NCBI GenBank assembly: GCA_017534745.1
Contig: JAFXVX010000003.1
Location: forward strand, 103,420-167,419
Length of the DNA stretch: 64,000 nt
Direction: 5' to 3'
Source: Bacteroidales bacterium
GTDB taxonomy: Bacteria; Bacteroidota; Bacteroidia; Bacteroidales; UBA932
The notes under the pieces are model-generated. The model was not told the DNA's origin, did not search any database, and saw nothing but the letters and a program-made list of their open reading frames with translations. Positions 52,870 through 63,100 of the stretch are shown here, in pieces (positions within the stretch are counted from its first letter, which is position 1; every line of letters starts with the position of its first letter). The position numbers and the translations under genes were made by a program.

Positions 52870-53754
52870 TTAAAAACCTCTGTTAAGGCTTTTTGCATAG
52901 TGCGTCTCCGGCTTCTTCGGCTTTTCCGGCGGGGTTGCCATCGCCGGCCCGCCTTTGGCAAGACTCCAGATGAGCAGAATGACACCCGCGATGATGAACG
53001 GGATGGAAAGGAGCTGGCCCATGTCAAGCGCCATTGTGGTCTCGAACTCCACCTGTGGTTCCTTGATGAATTCGATGATAAACCTGATGCCGAAAAGACA
53101 GATGAGGAAGATACCGAAAATCTCTCCTCTTTTGAGCTTCTCGAGCTTGTTGTTATAGGCCCACATCAGGCCGAAGCCGAGGATTGTGTAGCAGATGGCC
53201 TCATACAACTGGGCAGGGTGCTTCGGCAGGATTTCTCCGTTGCGCTCGAAGACGACGCCCCAGGGGAGGGTCGTCACGTCGCCGTAGATCTCGCTGTTGA
53301 AGAAGTTGCCGAGGCGGATCAGCGCGCCGGCGAAGCAGACGGTGATGACCAGCCTGTCCATAATCCACAGGAAGTCAAAGCCGTACTGCTTCCCATAATG
53401 TGCCGAATACCACCACATTGCGAGGATGAGGGCGATGGCGCCGCCGTGGCTCGCCAGGCCGCCCTTCCAGGGCATGAATATCTCCAGGAAGCCACTCCAG
53501 CTCGTCAGGTAATAGTCCGGCTGGTAGAACAGGCAGTGGCCGAGACGGGCACCGACGATGGTCGCGATGAGAAGCGTGTAGAGGAGGGGATCCAGGAGCT
53601 TGTCCGGAATCCCTTCCCTTTTGAAAAACTTCTTGAAGATGTACCAGCCAATGATGAAGCCCGAGACGAACAGGATACTGTACCATCTCAGCTCGAACCC
53701 GCCGATGTGGAATATAGCGGGATTGACGTTCCAGTGTATGGCAAGAAGGTTCAT
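52870..53754 (-). CDS. lgt: Prolipoprotein diacylglyceryl transferase
   Basis: Lgt adds diacylglycerol to the lipobox cysteine of prolipoproteins in the inner membrane. The 294-residue protein has about seven membrane segments and the family signature GALIRLGNFFNSEIYG, followed by PAQLYEAICY and a late block with RFIIEFIKEPQ. It starts 3 nt after pgk. Many predicted lipoproteins in this window depend on this activity. Confidence 0.96.
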   Translation of the reverse strand: MNLLAIHWNVNPAIFHIGGFELRWYSILFVSGFIIGWYIFKKFFKREGIPDKLLDPLLYTLLIATIVGARLGHCLFYQPDYYLTSWSGFLEIFMPWKGGLASHGGAIALILAMWWYSAHYGKQYGFDFLWIMDRLVITVCFAGALIRLGNFFNSEIYGDVTTLPWGVVFERNGEILPKHPAQLYEAICYTILGFGLMWAYNNKLEKLKRGEIFGIFLICLFGIRFIIEFIKEPQVEFETTMALDMGQLLSIPFIIAGVILLIWSLAKGGPAMATPPEKPKKPETHYAKSLNRGF

Positions 53755-53757
53755 CGC

Positions 53758-55011
53758 TTACTTGCGGATGGCGGCGATACCGGGGAGTTCCTTGCCTTCG
53801 ATGGCTTCGAGCATCGCGCCGCCGCCGGTCGAGACGTAGCTGACCTTGTCGGCGAAGCCCATCTGCGTCACGGCCGCGACGGAGTCGCCGCCGCCCACGA
53901 GGGTGTACGCGCCCTTAGCTGTCGCTTCGGCGAGGGCCTCGGCGATTGCGAGGGTCCCCTTTGCGAAGTTGGGGAGCTCGAACACGCCGACGGGGCCGTT
54001 CCAAAGGACGGTCTTGGAGGCGAGGATGATCTTTTTCCAGTTTGCGATGGACTCCGGAGCGGCATCCATGCCTTCCCATTCGGGATCGATGTTGTGGGTG
54101 TCGAAGACTCTCTGGGGGGTGTCGTTCTCAAAAGCCTGGCCGCCGATGGTCTTGACGGAGAGCGAGACGTTGACGCCCTTGGCCTTCGCCTCCTCGAGGA
54201 TGGCGAGGGCGTCGGGGATGAGCTCGTCCTCGTGGAGGGACTTGCCGATCTGGCCGCCCTGGGCCTTGATGAAGGTGTAGCCCATGCCGCCGCCGATGAT
54301 GAGGTTGTCAACCTTGCCGACAAGGTTCTTCAGGACGGCGAGCTTGGAGGAGACCTTCGAGCCGCCGATGATGGCGGTGAGGGGCCTCTTGGCGTTCTTG
54401 AGGACGTTCTCGATGGCGGTGATCTCGCCTTCCATCAGGTAACCGAACATCTTGTCATCCGGGAAGTAGTCGGCGATGAGGGCTGTCGAGGCGTGGGCGC
54501 GGTGGGCGGTGCCGAAGGCGTCGTTGATGTAGCAGTCGGCGTAGGAGGCGAGCTTGGCGACGAACGCCTTCTGGCTCTCCTTCACTGCGGCCTTGGCGGC
54601 CTTCTTCTCCTCGTCGGAGGCGTCCTCCGCGAGTCCCCTGGGCTTGCCTTCCTCTTCCGCGTAGTAACGCAGGTTCTCGAGGAGGAGAGCCTCGCCGGGC
54701 TTCAGCGCCGCGGCCTGCGCGTCCGCCTTCTGGCAGTCGTCTGCAAACTGGACGGGAACGCCGAGGCACTCGGAAACGCGTCCGACAATGTGCTTCAGGG
54801 AGAACTTCGGATCCACCTTCTTCGGGCGTCCGAGGTGTGACATAATGATGAGGCTGCCGCCTTTCTCAAGCACTTTCTTGAGCGTCGGCATAGCCCTGCG
54901 GATACGTGTGTCGTCAGTAATCTTGAAGTTCTCGTCGAGGGGAACGTTGAAATCGACTCTCACGATGGCCCTTTTGCCCGCGAAGTCGTAGCTGTCAATA
55001 AACTTTTGCAT
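53758..55011 (-). CDS. pgk: Phosphoglycerate kinase
   Basis: Pgk makes ATP from 1,3-bisphosphoglycerate in glycolysis. The 417-residue protein has the start block [18 protein letters not shown], the N-terminal substrate residues in [21 protein letters not shown] and the hinge/nucleotide region [31 protein letters not shown]. It lies upstream of lgt in a two-gene operon. Its promoter box forms one arm of a palindrome at 55021-55058. Confidence 0.97.
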   Translation of the reverse strand: MQKFIDSYDFAGKRAIVRVDFNVPLDENFKITDDTRIRRAMPTLKKVLEKGGSLIIMSHLGRPKKVDPKFSLKHIVGRVSECLGVPVQFADDCQKADAQAAALKPGEALLLENLRYYAEEEGKPRGLAEDASDEEKKAAKAAVKESQKAFVAKLASYADCYINDAFGTAHRAHASTALIADYFPDDKMFGYLMEGEITAIENVLKNAKRPLTAIIGGSKVSSKLAVLKNLVGKVDNLIIGGGMGYTFIKAQGGQIGKSLHEDELIPDALAILEEAKAKGVNVSLSVKTIGGQAFENDTPQRVFDTHNIDPEWEGMDAAPESIANWKKIILASKTVLWNGPVGVFELPNFAKGTLAIAEALAEATAKGAYTLVGGGDSVAAVTQMGFADKVSYVSTGGGAMLEAIEGKELPGIAAIRK

Positions 55012-55020
55012 ATCGATTGT

Positions 55021-55058
55021 TTAAATTTGTTTTCCTTTCAACCGGACTACAAATTTAA
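55021..55058. promoter_or_regulatory. pgk promoter with symmetric facing -7 boxes
   Basis: TTAAATTTGT (55021-55030) and ACAAATTTAA (55049-55058) form a perfect 10-bp inverted repeat with an 18-nt spacer. Each arm contains TAAATTTG, a -7 box: the right arm reads on the minus strand 38 nt before the pgk ATG, the left arm reads on the plus strand towards 55201. It may be an operator, two facing promoters, or both. Confidence 0.5.
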
Positions 55059-55237
55059 CAATCTTTTACGAAATATAGAAGCGGGGTTTTTAAACGCCCC
55101 ATTCCAGGCCGATGGCGTCCACACAATGCTGCAAAATCTAACTCGCTGATGCTCTTTTGTTTATACAAAAACCCTGGTACCAAAATGGGCTAGGGTTTTT
55201 GCAAAAGCGCCTGATTGTAAGCGTGTTAGGATTCGCG
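55059..55237. ncRNA. Possible small RNA between the pgk promoter and a hairpin terminator
   Basis: The plus strand has a TAAATTTG box (55022-55029) and, about 165 nt later, the hairpin CAAAAACCCT / AGGGTTTTTG that ends in five T and could stop a plus-strand transcript. No coding frame is seen between. The hairpin equally suits termination of the 55238 gene on the minus strand, so an RNA gene is only a possibility. Confidence 0.25.
55166..55201. terminator. Hairpin terminator, usable from both strands
   Basis: A perfect 10-bp stem, CAAAAACCCT (55166-55175) with AGGGTTTTTG (55192-55201), encloses a 16-nt loop containing GGTACC. It lies 37 nt after the stop of the methyltransferase gene on the minus strand, with T-rich legs on both strands. 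Confidence 0.7.
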
Positions 55238-56212
55238 TTAACGGACGAGACGGACGAAGACGGAGAGGGGGAGGACCTTGCCGAAGCGGTCGCGGAGGGC
55301 GAGCTCGCCGGAGGTGAGGGCTGCCGGGTTGCTGCCGGCCATGTCGGAGGCGGCACCGGGGCTGACCTTGAAAGCTTCGCGGACGAGGGTGTCGGCGAGA
55401 GCGGAGGAGTAGCCGTTCGAATAAAGGTTGAGTACCAGAAAACTGTCCTTCGGGGCGAGGATGGAAGCCACCGTCTTGAGGAGGTCGAAAAGGAGCTCGT
55501 CGAGCTTCCACTTCTCGCCGTCGGGGCCGTGGCCGTAGGCGGGAGGATCGAGGATGATGCCTTGATAGAGGTTGCCGCGGCGGGACTCCCGGCGGGCAAA
55601 CTTGAGGGCGTCCTCCACTACCCACCGGATACCGTTGAGGCCGCTGCGCTCCATGTTGTCGCGCGCCCAGGTGACCACCTGCCGGACCGAGTCGAGGTGC
55701 GTCACGTCAGCCCCCGCGGCCGCAGCGGCGAGCGAGGCGCCTCCTGTATAGGCGAACAGGTTCAGCACGCGCGGCTTCCCAAGCCCGGCGGCGGCGTTTT
55801 TCTTCACGAGGTCTGAGGTCCGGTCATATATAAAATCCCAGTTAGGCGCCTGCTCCGGGAATACCCCGACATGCTTGAACGCCGTGAGTCCGAGACGGAG
55901 CGTGAGGTCGAGCCCCGGGACTCCATTTGCGTCCCGGCCGCCTTTATAGCCGATGGTCCACTGGTCCTCCATTTTCTTCAGGCGGTCCCAGGTGCCACTG
56001 TCCTCCTTGCCCGCCCGGGCGAATCCTGCGCCGGGGGTGAAGCGCACGTGGGCGAGCCTGGCCCACTCCGCGTCGGAGAGCGTCGGCTCCCACAGCGCCT
56101 TCGGCTCCGGGCGCTCCAGCACATACTTCCCGAAGCGCTCGAGCTTGAAGCCGCGCCCCGAGTCGAGGATCTCGTAATCCTTCCAGTTTTCAGACGGGTA
56201 TTCTATAGTCAT
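55238..56212 (-). CDS. Class I SAM-dependent methyltransferase, RlmI/RlmK-like
   Basis: The 324-residue protein has motif I as RVLNLFAYTGGASLAAAAAGADV, motif IV ILDPPAYGHGPDGEKWK and NGIRWVVEDALKF, the layout of the RlmI/RlmK and YwbD-like rRNA cytosine or guanine methyltransferases. The PUA-like N-terminal domain of E. coli RlmI is missing or greatly changed; the first 110 residues are unlike it. The rRNA target is unknown. It begins with a 4-bp overlap with the upstream isomerase gene. Confidence 0.88.
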   Translation of the reverse strand: MTIEYPSENWKDYEILDSGRGFKLERFGKYVLERPEPKALWEPTLSDAEWARLAHVRFTPGAGFARAGKEDSGTWDRLKKMEDQWTIGYKGGRDANGVPGLDLTLRLGLTAFKHVGVFPEQAPNWDFIYDRTSDLVKKNAAAGLGKPRVLNLFAYTGGASLAAAAAGADVTHLDSVRQVVTWARDNMERSGLNGIRWVVEDALKFARRESRRGNLYQGIILDPPAYGHGPDGEKWKLDELLFDLLKTVASILAPKDSFLVLNLYSNGYSSALADTLVREAFKVSPGAASDMAGSNPAALTSGELALRDRFGKVLPLSVFVRLVR

Positions 56213-57960
56213 TTGCGTATGGACGCTTTGATTACGGCTATCTCTTTTCCTTCCGACTCGCCGAAGGGACGGATCGTGTATTCGCCGACCGAGGCCGGGA
56301 TGATGAAGGTTTCGGCGTAGTGGACGACATAAGGCTCGAATGCGCCCGTCGGGCTTTCCACGACGGCTTCGCGGCCTTCGACGAGGTTCAGTACGTTGAC
56401 TCCGCTTTCAGTCCTGAAGAGGGTTTTCTTCGTGAACCAGCGCCGGCGGGTCTCGATGAACTCCCTTTCGTGGAGGCCGGTCTTCTCTTCACGCCATCCG
56501 TCTCCGGAGGCAACAGGAGTGATGTCGTTGATGCCCTCGCGGCGCACCCAGTCTTCGGTCCTGTCCCACTGGATGACGTGCTTTCCGTGCTCGACGTTGA
56601 TCGGCCTCGGGCGGCCGTCAAGGCCGACGCGGCCCCAGTCCCAGAGCTTGAATGTGAAGATGTAGGGCGTCGCGCTGATTTCCAGCACCATGCTGCCGGC
56701 GCCGGAGCAGTGGATTGTCCCCGGAGGGATCAGCACATGGTCGTGCTTTTTGACGGGATAATTGCCGACGTATTTCGACGCGTCGAAACTTCCTGTCGTC
56801 TGCGCCTTCCTCAGGTCCCCGATCATGTCGTCGGGGTTGATGCCCTTTTTCACTCCGAGATACACGCTCGCTTCCGGCGAGGCGTCGAGGATATAATAGC
56901 TCTCCTCCTGGGTGTAGTGCATACCGAACTTTTCCTGTATGTATTCAATCAGGGGATGCACCTGCAGGCTGAGGTTCCCCCCTTCCATGGTGTCCAGGAA
57001 GTCGAAACGGATGGGGAACTCGTCGCCGAAACGGCCATAGACGTTGGGGCCGAGGAGTTCGACGGGATGGGTGAACACCAGGTCGATGGAAGGGATCTCG
57101 ACCCTGTCCTTGCCGAAGAGCAGGAAGAGGCTGTTTTCCTCAGGGACGCAGTCGAAGCACCAGGCGAAGTTGACCCTGTCCTTGTCCAGGCCGCAGATCT
57201 CCTTCATCCACTGGCCCCCCCAGACTCCGGGGTCGAAATACGGCACCACGCGGAACGGCCTGCGTGCCGCCGCGGCAAGGCCGGCGAAAAACGCCGCCGC
57301 CGGGATCATCTTCGGTTCGAGGGGGACGTTGGTGTCGAGGATGTAGTCCATCCTGGACCATATCTTCTTCTTCCAGCGGTCCAGCACCCTCCAGTCCACG
57401 AAGAACGCCTGCTTGTACTGAAGCCCGGGACGCATCGAAGCATTGTCGAAGCCGACATTGGCGACAGCGTCCCTGCGGAAACGCATCTGTATCTCCCAAC
57501 GGGCCATATCCAGATAGACGAGCGTCGCGTCTTCCTTGACAATATACGACGCGCCGACCCCATAGACTATCTTTACGGGTGACGGATCCTCCAGGACGGC
57601 CTTTCTCATCGCATCCACCCTTGCCGGATCGAAATAGACGTCGATAGTGTACCTTGTCAGGTAACCGAAAATCTCGTCGTCGGTGATGTCGTCCTTCAGA
57701 ATGTCGCGGAGTTCCTCCTCCGGCTTCATGGCGTCCGCCGTAAGGTACACCGGAGCTCCGGGGAAGGATTCCCTGATTGCCCCGAGGACCTCGTCGTCGA
57801 GGACTCCCTGGTAGCACTCGAAAAGGACAGTGTTCTTTCCGGCCCTTTTTACTTCGGCCATAATGTCTTTCCACCCGCTGAAGCACGCTTTCTCATATCC
57901 CGGTACTTCCACTACGGGGAACTTGTCGTAATTGGCTTTCTGCCCTTCTTTCAAATACAT
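56209..57960 (-). CDS. Class I mannose-6-phosphate isomerase-like enzyme with N-terminal extension
   Basis: The 583-residue protein has a PMI-type cupin region from about residue 220: VPYFDPGVWGGQWMKEICGL, GNLSLQVHPLIEYIQEKFG (Gln-His zinc ligand pair), EESYYILDASPEASVYLGVKKGIN and PPGTIHCSGAGSMVLEIS. The enzyme class interconverts mannose-6-phosphate and fructose-6-phosphate. Ordinary class I enzymes are about 300-400 residues, so the first 200 residues (for example NTVLFECYQGVLDDEVLGAI, resembling a kinase-like fold) are an extra domain of unknown role. The gene overlaps the methyltransferase gene by 4 bp. Confidence 0.82.
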   Translation of the reverse strand: MYLKEGQKANYDKFPVVEVPGYEKACFSGWKDIMAEVKRAGKNTVLFECYQGVLDDEVLGAIRESFPGAPVYLTADAMKPEEELRDILKDDITDDEIFGYLTRYTIDVYFDPARVDAMRKAVLEDPSPVKIVYGVGASYIVKEDATLVYLDMARWEIQMRFRRDAVANVGFDNASMRPGLQYKQAFFVDWRVLDRWKKKIWSRMDYILDTNVPLEPKMIPAAAFFAGLAAAARRPFRVVPYFDPGVWGGQWMKEICGLDKDRVNFAWCFDCVPEENSLFLLFGKDRVEIPSIDLVFTHPVELLGPNVYGRFGDEFPIRFDFLDTMEGGNLSLQVHPLIEYIQEKFGMHYTQEESYYILDASPEASVYLGVKKGINPDDMIGDLRKAQTTGSFDASKYVGNYPVKKHDHVLIPPGTIHCSGAGSMVLEISATPYIFTFKLWDWGRVGLDGRPRPINVEHGKHVIQWDRTEDWVRREGINDITPVASGDGWREEKTGLHEREFIETRRRWFTKKTLFRTESGVNVLNLVEGREAVVESPTGAFEPYVVHYAETFIIPASVGEYTIRPFGESEGKEIAVIKASIRK

Positions 57961-57977
57961 ACTTGTTTTAAATATAT

Positions 57978-58001
57978 GGCCCCGTCATTTCTGGCGGGGC
58001 C
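57978..58001 (-). terminator. Terminator after the BACON lipoprotein gene
   Basis: GGCCCCG (57978-57984) pairs with CGGGGCC (57995-58001) across a 10-nt loop. On the minus strand the stem is followed by ATATATTTAAAAC, so it can stop the transcript from the TonB receptor and lipoprotein genes, 27 nt after the stop codon. Confidence 0.7.
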
Positions 58002-58027
58002 GCTCTAGAGGATTGTGGAGTTGTTAA

Positions 58028-60088
58028 TTACTCGCTGGTGTAGTTGCAGACTTTGACGGCCTTGACTTCCCAGGTACCGCAGTTACTTGATGTGCTGATG
58101 TAGCGGAAGCCTACATGAATCTTCTTGCCTGCGTAGGCGGAGAGATCGATGTCCTTGCAGTCAACCCAGGTCCAGTCGCTGTTGGTGAACCAGGCTGGTA
58201 TGGTCAACTTGCTCCACTCGCCGTCGGCCTTGACTTCCACGGAGACGACTTCCTTGGCGGCGTCAAGGGATGCGAAGTTCTTGCCCACGTGTGAGAAGTT
58301 GAGGTAGGCCTTTGTAGCAGACGATAGGTCAATCTCAGGGGAAACGGCGATGCTTTCGGAGGCATACCTTGTGCCGGAAACATATGCGGAAGCCTTCAAG
58401 TAATGGTAGCTATCATATTTCCAGACGTAGGTGCTTCCTTCCGGAAGAGTGATGTCATCCCATGTGAACCCATCAGCGTTCTCGGCGAAAGAAGCATCCA
58501 GATAATCCAAAGGAGTCTCGGCTGCGCCCTCCTCGAGGGAGACGAAGAGGAGGTTGAGGTGCCTCGGGGAACTGCTTCCGGAGACTGACTGCAGGTATGC
58601 ACGGATGGTGACCTTCTTGTCAAGCATGGAGGCGAGATCGAAGCTCGCGGGCAGCTGGTAGGCAGAGAAGTCGTTAGCGGTGTAGTCGTCAAGGTAGATA
58701 TTGGTGTAGCCGCTGCTGTTCTTCTTGGGAGTGCCGACCACCTGCACATACTCAATCTTGATGGCATCGCTGATCTTGTTCTTGTCTTTGCCGTTAATCG
58801 CGGCGACAACTTCGTCGCAAGCCGCGGCATCCATCACCTTCGGAGTCGGATAAGTCACGCTGCCGGTGCCTTCGGAAACTTTCTCGCAAAGGTCGAAGGC
58901 CTTGTCCTTGCAGCTGAGCTGAGGCCCGAAGTTGTAGGCTGCAAGGTCGCCGATTATCTCCATTTCGTCGCCTAGTTTGAACTGAGTCGCATCGAAGGTA
59001 TTGCCGTAGAAGACCAGGAGGGAACCTGTCGCATCAGAGAGGATGTAGCCTTGGTTGCAGATGGCCATAATGGTACCCTTGACGTGGACGTAGCTGCCCT
59101 TGAGGGCTTCGGCGATTGTCATCAGGTCAGGGGCGTTGGCACCCTGGGTGATGGTGACGGTGATGTCCTTGAAGCCTTCGCCGGTCACGGAGATGGTTCC
59201 TTCCCTCTTGACGACGTCGTCGTTGGCGAAGAAGCCGATGCGGGCAAAGACGGTGTCTTTCTTCTGCTCGATCTCCTTGACATAGAGCCAGTCGTCGTTG
59301 GGCTTGACCTTGATGCTCGGAGCTTTGGTCGCGATCTTGATGAGGGTGTCGCCGGCCTCGGGGCCATCAAGCTCAATATCCATCGGAATCACCTTCACGA
59401 GGGATTTCTCGATATTTATAATGGTGACATTGACTAGCTCAATAGTGCCTTTATAAACCTGCTTAGGACCTTCGATGGTGACTTTGTCGCCAACTGAAAT
59501 CTCCCAGGATTCATCCGGGTGATCCTTGTCGTTGAAGCAGTCATAAGGAGTACCGGACTTCATCTCGTTGCCCTTCTTGTCAAGGGTACCGTAGATGTAA
59601 AGGCCGTCGCCCTCGACGGTGCCGTCATTGAGATAGAAGTTGCCGTAGTGGTCGCCGGCGAGTTTGGTTATCACACCGGTCACGCGGTACTGCTTCTCCG
59701 GTCCTTCGTTGATCTCCTTGACTGTCGCTTCGGAAACTCCGGGAAGCCCCTGGATGATATTGATGTGCTGAACGCGGTTCAGGCAGGAGAGCAGGATCTC
59801 CACACTGCGGCCGTCAAAGGTCTCATTTGCGGAGAGGGTGACTTTGGTCTCGCCGGCACCGCCCGTCATGGGATCGACGGAGAGCCATTCGCAGTCCTCG
59901 GGGATTTCGATAGCCCAGTCGCCCTGAGCGGTAACGGTGATTTCCTTCTCGCCGCCTTCCATCGGAATGCCGACATAGGACTGGCTTACGCGGATCTCAC
60001 TGAAGTAGGTGTCCCCTTCTTCCTTGCAGCCGGTGAAAAGCGCTGCCGCCGCTGCGAGGGTTGCTATTATGTAGAATCTGAGTTTCAT
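58028..60088 (-). CDS. Lipoprotein with BACON domains, OB-fold-like segments and a C-terminal anchor/jelly-roll-like domain
   Basis: The 686-residue product has a lipoprotein signal (MKLRFYIIATLAAAAALFTGC, Cys21). A BACON-type Ig-like domain at about 30-115 (GGEKEITVTAQGDWAIEIP, CEWLSVDPMTG) is followed by an OB-fold-like segment, KQYRVTGVITKLAGDHYGNFYLNDGT. A second BACON-like part (APSIKVKPNDDWLYVKEIEQ), another OB-like segment (VHVKGTIMAICNQGYILSDATG) and a choice-of-anchor-like beta domain to the end complete it. BACON domains often bind carbohydrate or mucin. It lies 17 nt after the TonB receptor gene and probably acts with it as a surface binding lipoprotein; it is not SusD-like. Confidence 0.82.
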   Translation of the reverse strand: MKLRFYIIATLAAAAALFTGCKEEGDTYFSEIRVSQSYVGIPMEGGEKEITVTAQGDWAIEIPEDCEWLSVDPMTGGAGETKVTLSANETFDGRSVEILLSCLNRVQHINIIQGLPGVSEATVKEINEGPEKQYRVTGVITKLAGDHYGNFYLNDGTVEGDGLYIYGTLDKKGNEMKSGTPYDCFNDKDHPDESWEISVGDKVTIEGPKQVYKGTIELVNVTIINIEKSLVKVIPMDIELDGPEAGDTLIKIATKAPSIKVKPNDDWLYVKEIEQKKDTVFARIGFFANDDVVKREGTISVTGEGFKDITVTITQGANAPDLMTIAEALKGSYVHVKGTIMAICNQGYILSDATGSLLVFYGNTFDATQFKLGDEMEIIGDLAAYNFGPQLSCKDKAFDLCEKVSEGTGSVTYPTPKVMDAAACDEVVAAINGKDKNKISDAIKIEYVQVVGTPKKNSSGYTNIYLDDYTANDFSAYQLPASFDLASMLDKKVTIRAYLQSVSGSSSPRHLNLLFVSLEEGAAETPLDYLDASFAENADGFTWDDITLPEGSTYVWKYDSYHYLKASAYVSGTRYASESIAVSPEIDLSSATKAYLNFSHVGKNFASLDAAKEVVSVEVKADGEWSKLTIPAWFTNSDWTWVDCKDIDLSAYAGKKIHVGFRYISTSSNCGTWEVKAVKVCNYTSE

Positions 60089-60105
60089 AACTTGTCAGGG
60101 GTTTA

Positions 60106-63100
60106 TTAGTTGAAAATGTACTTTATACCGAGGGAAGCGTACCAGCACTGTCCTATGCTGTGGTAAGGAGTGAAGAGCTTGGTGGAACCGCTGATGGAGG
60201 CAGGGGTCTTGAAGACGGCATAGCCTTCTTCGTCGGTGTGGTCGTACGTAAGGATACGGGGATCGGAGCCGATCTCCGGGTTGAGAATCTTGGAAACACC
60301 CCAGTTGGTGCTGAAGAGGTTGAGTACGTTCTTGAGGTCGAACCCGATCTGGATGGTGTTGGTCGTGTTCTTAATCTTGAAGTTGAAGTCGTGCTTGTAG
60401 CTGAAGTCGAGCCTATGGACCCACGGGTTGTAGAGGCTGTAGGGCTCGGCGTACTCTCCCTGGTGCTTCGAGAGGGACTTGTTGTTGTGGACGAAGGCCA
60501 TGAAGCGGTCCCTGTCGGCGTCGGAGGCGAAGCGGAACTCGCCGCTTTCAACCTGCTGGTCGGTAGGGATATAGAGGGCGTCGTAGTTGTAGCCGTCGCC
60601 GTTCATGTCGTTGGTCGTCATGTAGGAGTAGTTGTATCCTCCCCTCCAGGTCTCGTAGATGAGGCTGTAGTGGTTGTGGCCCTTGTCGTGGGCGGTGAAG
60701 GAGAAGATGAAGCGGTCCGGAGTCACGTACTGCGAATTGTGGAGCCTGATGTTGTTGGGGCCCTCTTTCGTGGGTACGTAGGTGAACGCTGACTCGGCGG
60801 CGCTGCCGGGCATACCGGTGATTTCCTTGGACACTGTGTGGGTGTAGGAAGCCATGAGGCTGATCTCCGGGATGGGCTGCATGTTGACAGTCACGTTGGC
60901 GGACCATCCGTAGCCCTTGGAGGTGTTCTCGAGGATGAAGGCCTTGGTGCCGGTGCGGAAGCCGACCGGGTAGATAGGCCTGTTGTCCGCGCCGTTGAAG
61001 CGGGCGAAGCCGCCGACGGAAGGAATACTCCAGTCGGAGATGCAGACGGCGTTGATGGTCTTGTTGAATATGCCTTCAGCAGAGATCGAGAACGGGAACG
61101 AGGTCGGGAAAGTGTAGTCGATGGCGATGGAGGTCTTCCAGACCTGCGGCATCTTGAACTTGGGATCCACGCCGTTGACGGCGGAAGGAACGGTGCCGTC
61201 CTCCGGCCTCACCGTCTTAGGATAGCCCATGTCGAAGAGCCTCTGCTGGAGGGCATCGATCGTGGCCTTGCCGTCGCTGGTCACAAGACCGCCGGCGAAC
61301 TTGTTCATGTCGATATAGAGCTTCCCGTCGCCATTTTTGTCGATGGCGTAGTTGGCATAATTGAAGTTCTCGAAGCCCTTCTTGGGAACGAAAACGCCAT
61401 CTTTCATCTCGCCGACCTGTGTATTGCCGCTGAGGTTGGCCTGGTACTGGACGAGACCGCCGTTGGTAGGCATATTAGTGAAGAACACGAGCGGGAGACG
61501 GCCGGAGAAGAGGCCGGTGCCGCCGCGGATCTTGAGGCTCTTGTTTCCGAGGACATCCCATATAAAGCCGACGCGCGGGGAGATGGTCACTTTGGCGGAA
61601 GGCCACTTGCCGGTGTCGATGTGGCGCTCGTTGCCGTTCTTGTCGAAGTAGGCGAGCTCTTTGATGGCGGCATTGGTGATGAGGTCCTTGTTGTTGAAGA
61701 ACAGGCCGTCGAGACGGAGGCCGTAGTTGAGCTTGAAGCGCTCTGTCGCCTGCCAGTCGTCCTGGATGTAGATACCTGCTTTGTAGAAGCGGACCCTGGC
61801 CGCAGGGGCGGTCTCGCCGTCATAGCCGTAGGTGAGGCAGACGATCTCGGGGGCCGCCTTGTTGAGGAAATCGTCGAGGGAGCTGTAGCGGTAGTAGCCT
61901 GTGCCGTTACGCATGTACTGGTTGTCGGCCATCTGGTACTCGAAGTTGATGCCTCCGGTCACCTTGTGGGCGCCGGCGTACCAGGTCAGGTCGTCCTTGA
62001 TGTTGACGATGGTGTTGTGGACAGCGTTGTTCCAGGTGAAGAGCTCATAGCCGAGGGCCATGTAGTTGTCTCCGTTACCGTCGAGGATATCGATGAAGGG
62101 GAACTCCTTGGAGTTGGATCCGCGGATATCGTCGAGCTTCGACCAGGTCGCGAGGAACTGGTTCGAGAGGTTGTCCGTAAGACGGCTGTTGAGGTCTGCC
62201 GACAGGGTGTGGACGATGTTCTGCATGGAGTACATCGAGTTGGCGAAGGACATCGAGTAGTCGGACATACGTGCATGGGCTGCACGGGTGCCGCCGTCCA
62301 TCGAGGTCGCGTTCGGAGACTGCCAGTAGAGGTTTCTCGTGTAGTTGTAACGGAGGGCGAGGTGATGGGCGGTGTTGATGTTCCAGTCGATACGGCCGAG
62401 GATCTTGATATTGCTCTCGTTGGCCGGGAAGTTGGTGTAGGAGCCGGTGTCATAGCCGTAGTTTTCCATGACGTGGTCCTTGACGGCCTGCAAGTCATCC
62501 TTGCTTGTCCTGGAGGTGTAGGAATCGGCGTTGCCGACACCGTTGGCCGAAGCCCTCCAGCGGTTGACAACGGTCGGGATCCTCACGTATTCGGCGTTGA
62601 CGAAGAAGAACAGCTTGTTCTTCAGGATCGGGCCGCCGAAGGTGAGGCCGAGGGTCGTGTTGCGGTCGCGGTCACGCGCGCCGGGGATCTGGTCACCGGC
62701 GACAGTGTCTCCGCGGATGTGCTCGTTGCGGTGGTAGGCGTAGGCGCTGCCCTTGAAGGTGTTGGTACCGGACTTCGTGATGGCGTTGACACCGCCGCCG
62801 ATGAAGTTGGTCTGCCTGACGTCATACGGGGAAATCACGACCTGCATCTCCTCGATCGCATCGATGGAGATGGGGTTGCCGCCGCCCGGGAGGTTGGAGG
62901 AAAGACCGAAGTTGTTGTTGAAGTTGGCGCCGTCAACAGTGAAGTTGGCGGTACGGCCGTCGGCACCGGCGAAGCTCATCCCATTGCCGCCGTAGGGCGA
63001 GAGACGGGTGAATTCGGTGATGTTGCGGTTGACGGTCGGCATCGACAGGATCTGGTCGTTGGAGATGTTTGTCGCTGCGCCTGTCTTTTCCTGCGCGAAC

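Noticed and set aside
55059-55237. Riboswitch or known structured RNA upstream of pgk
   Set aside because: The region lies upstream of the pgk promoter box and so is not in the pgk leader; I recognise no known riboswitch core.
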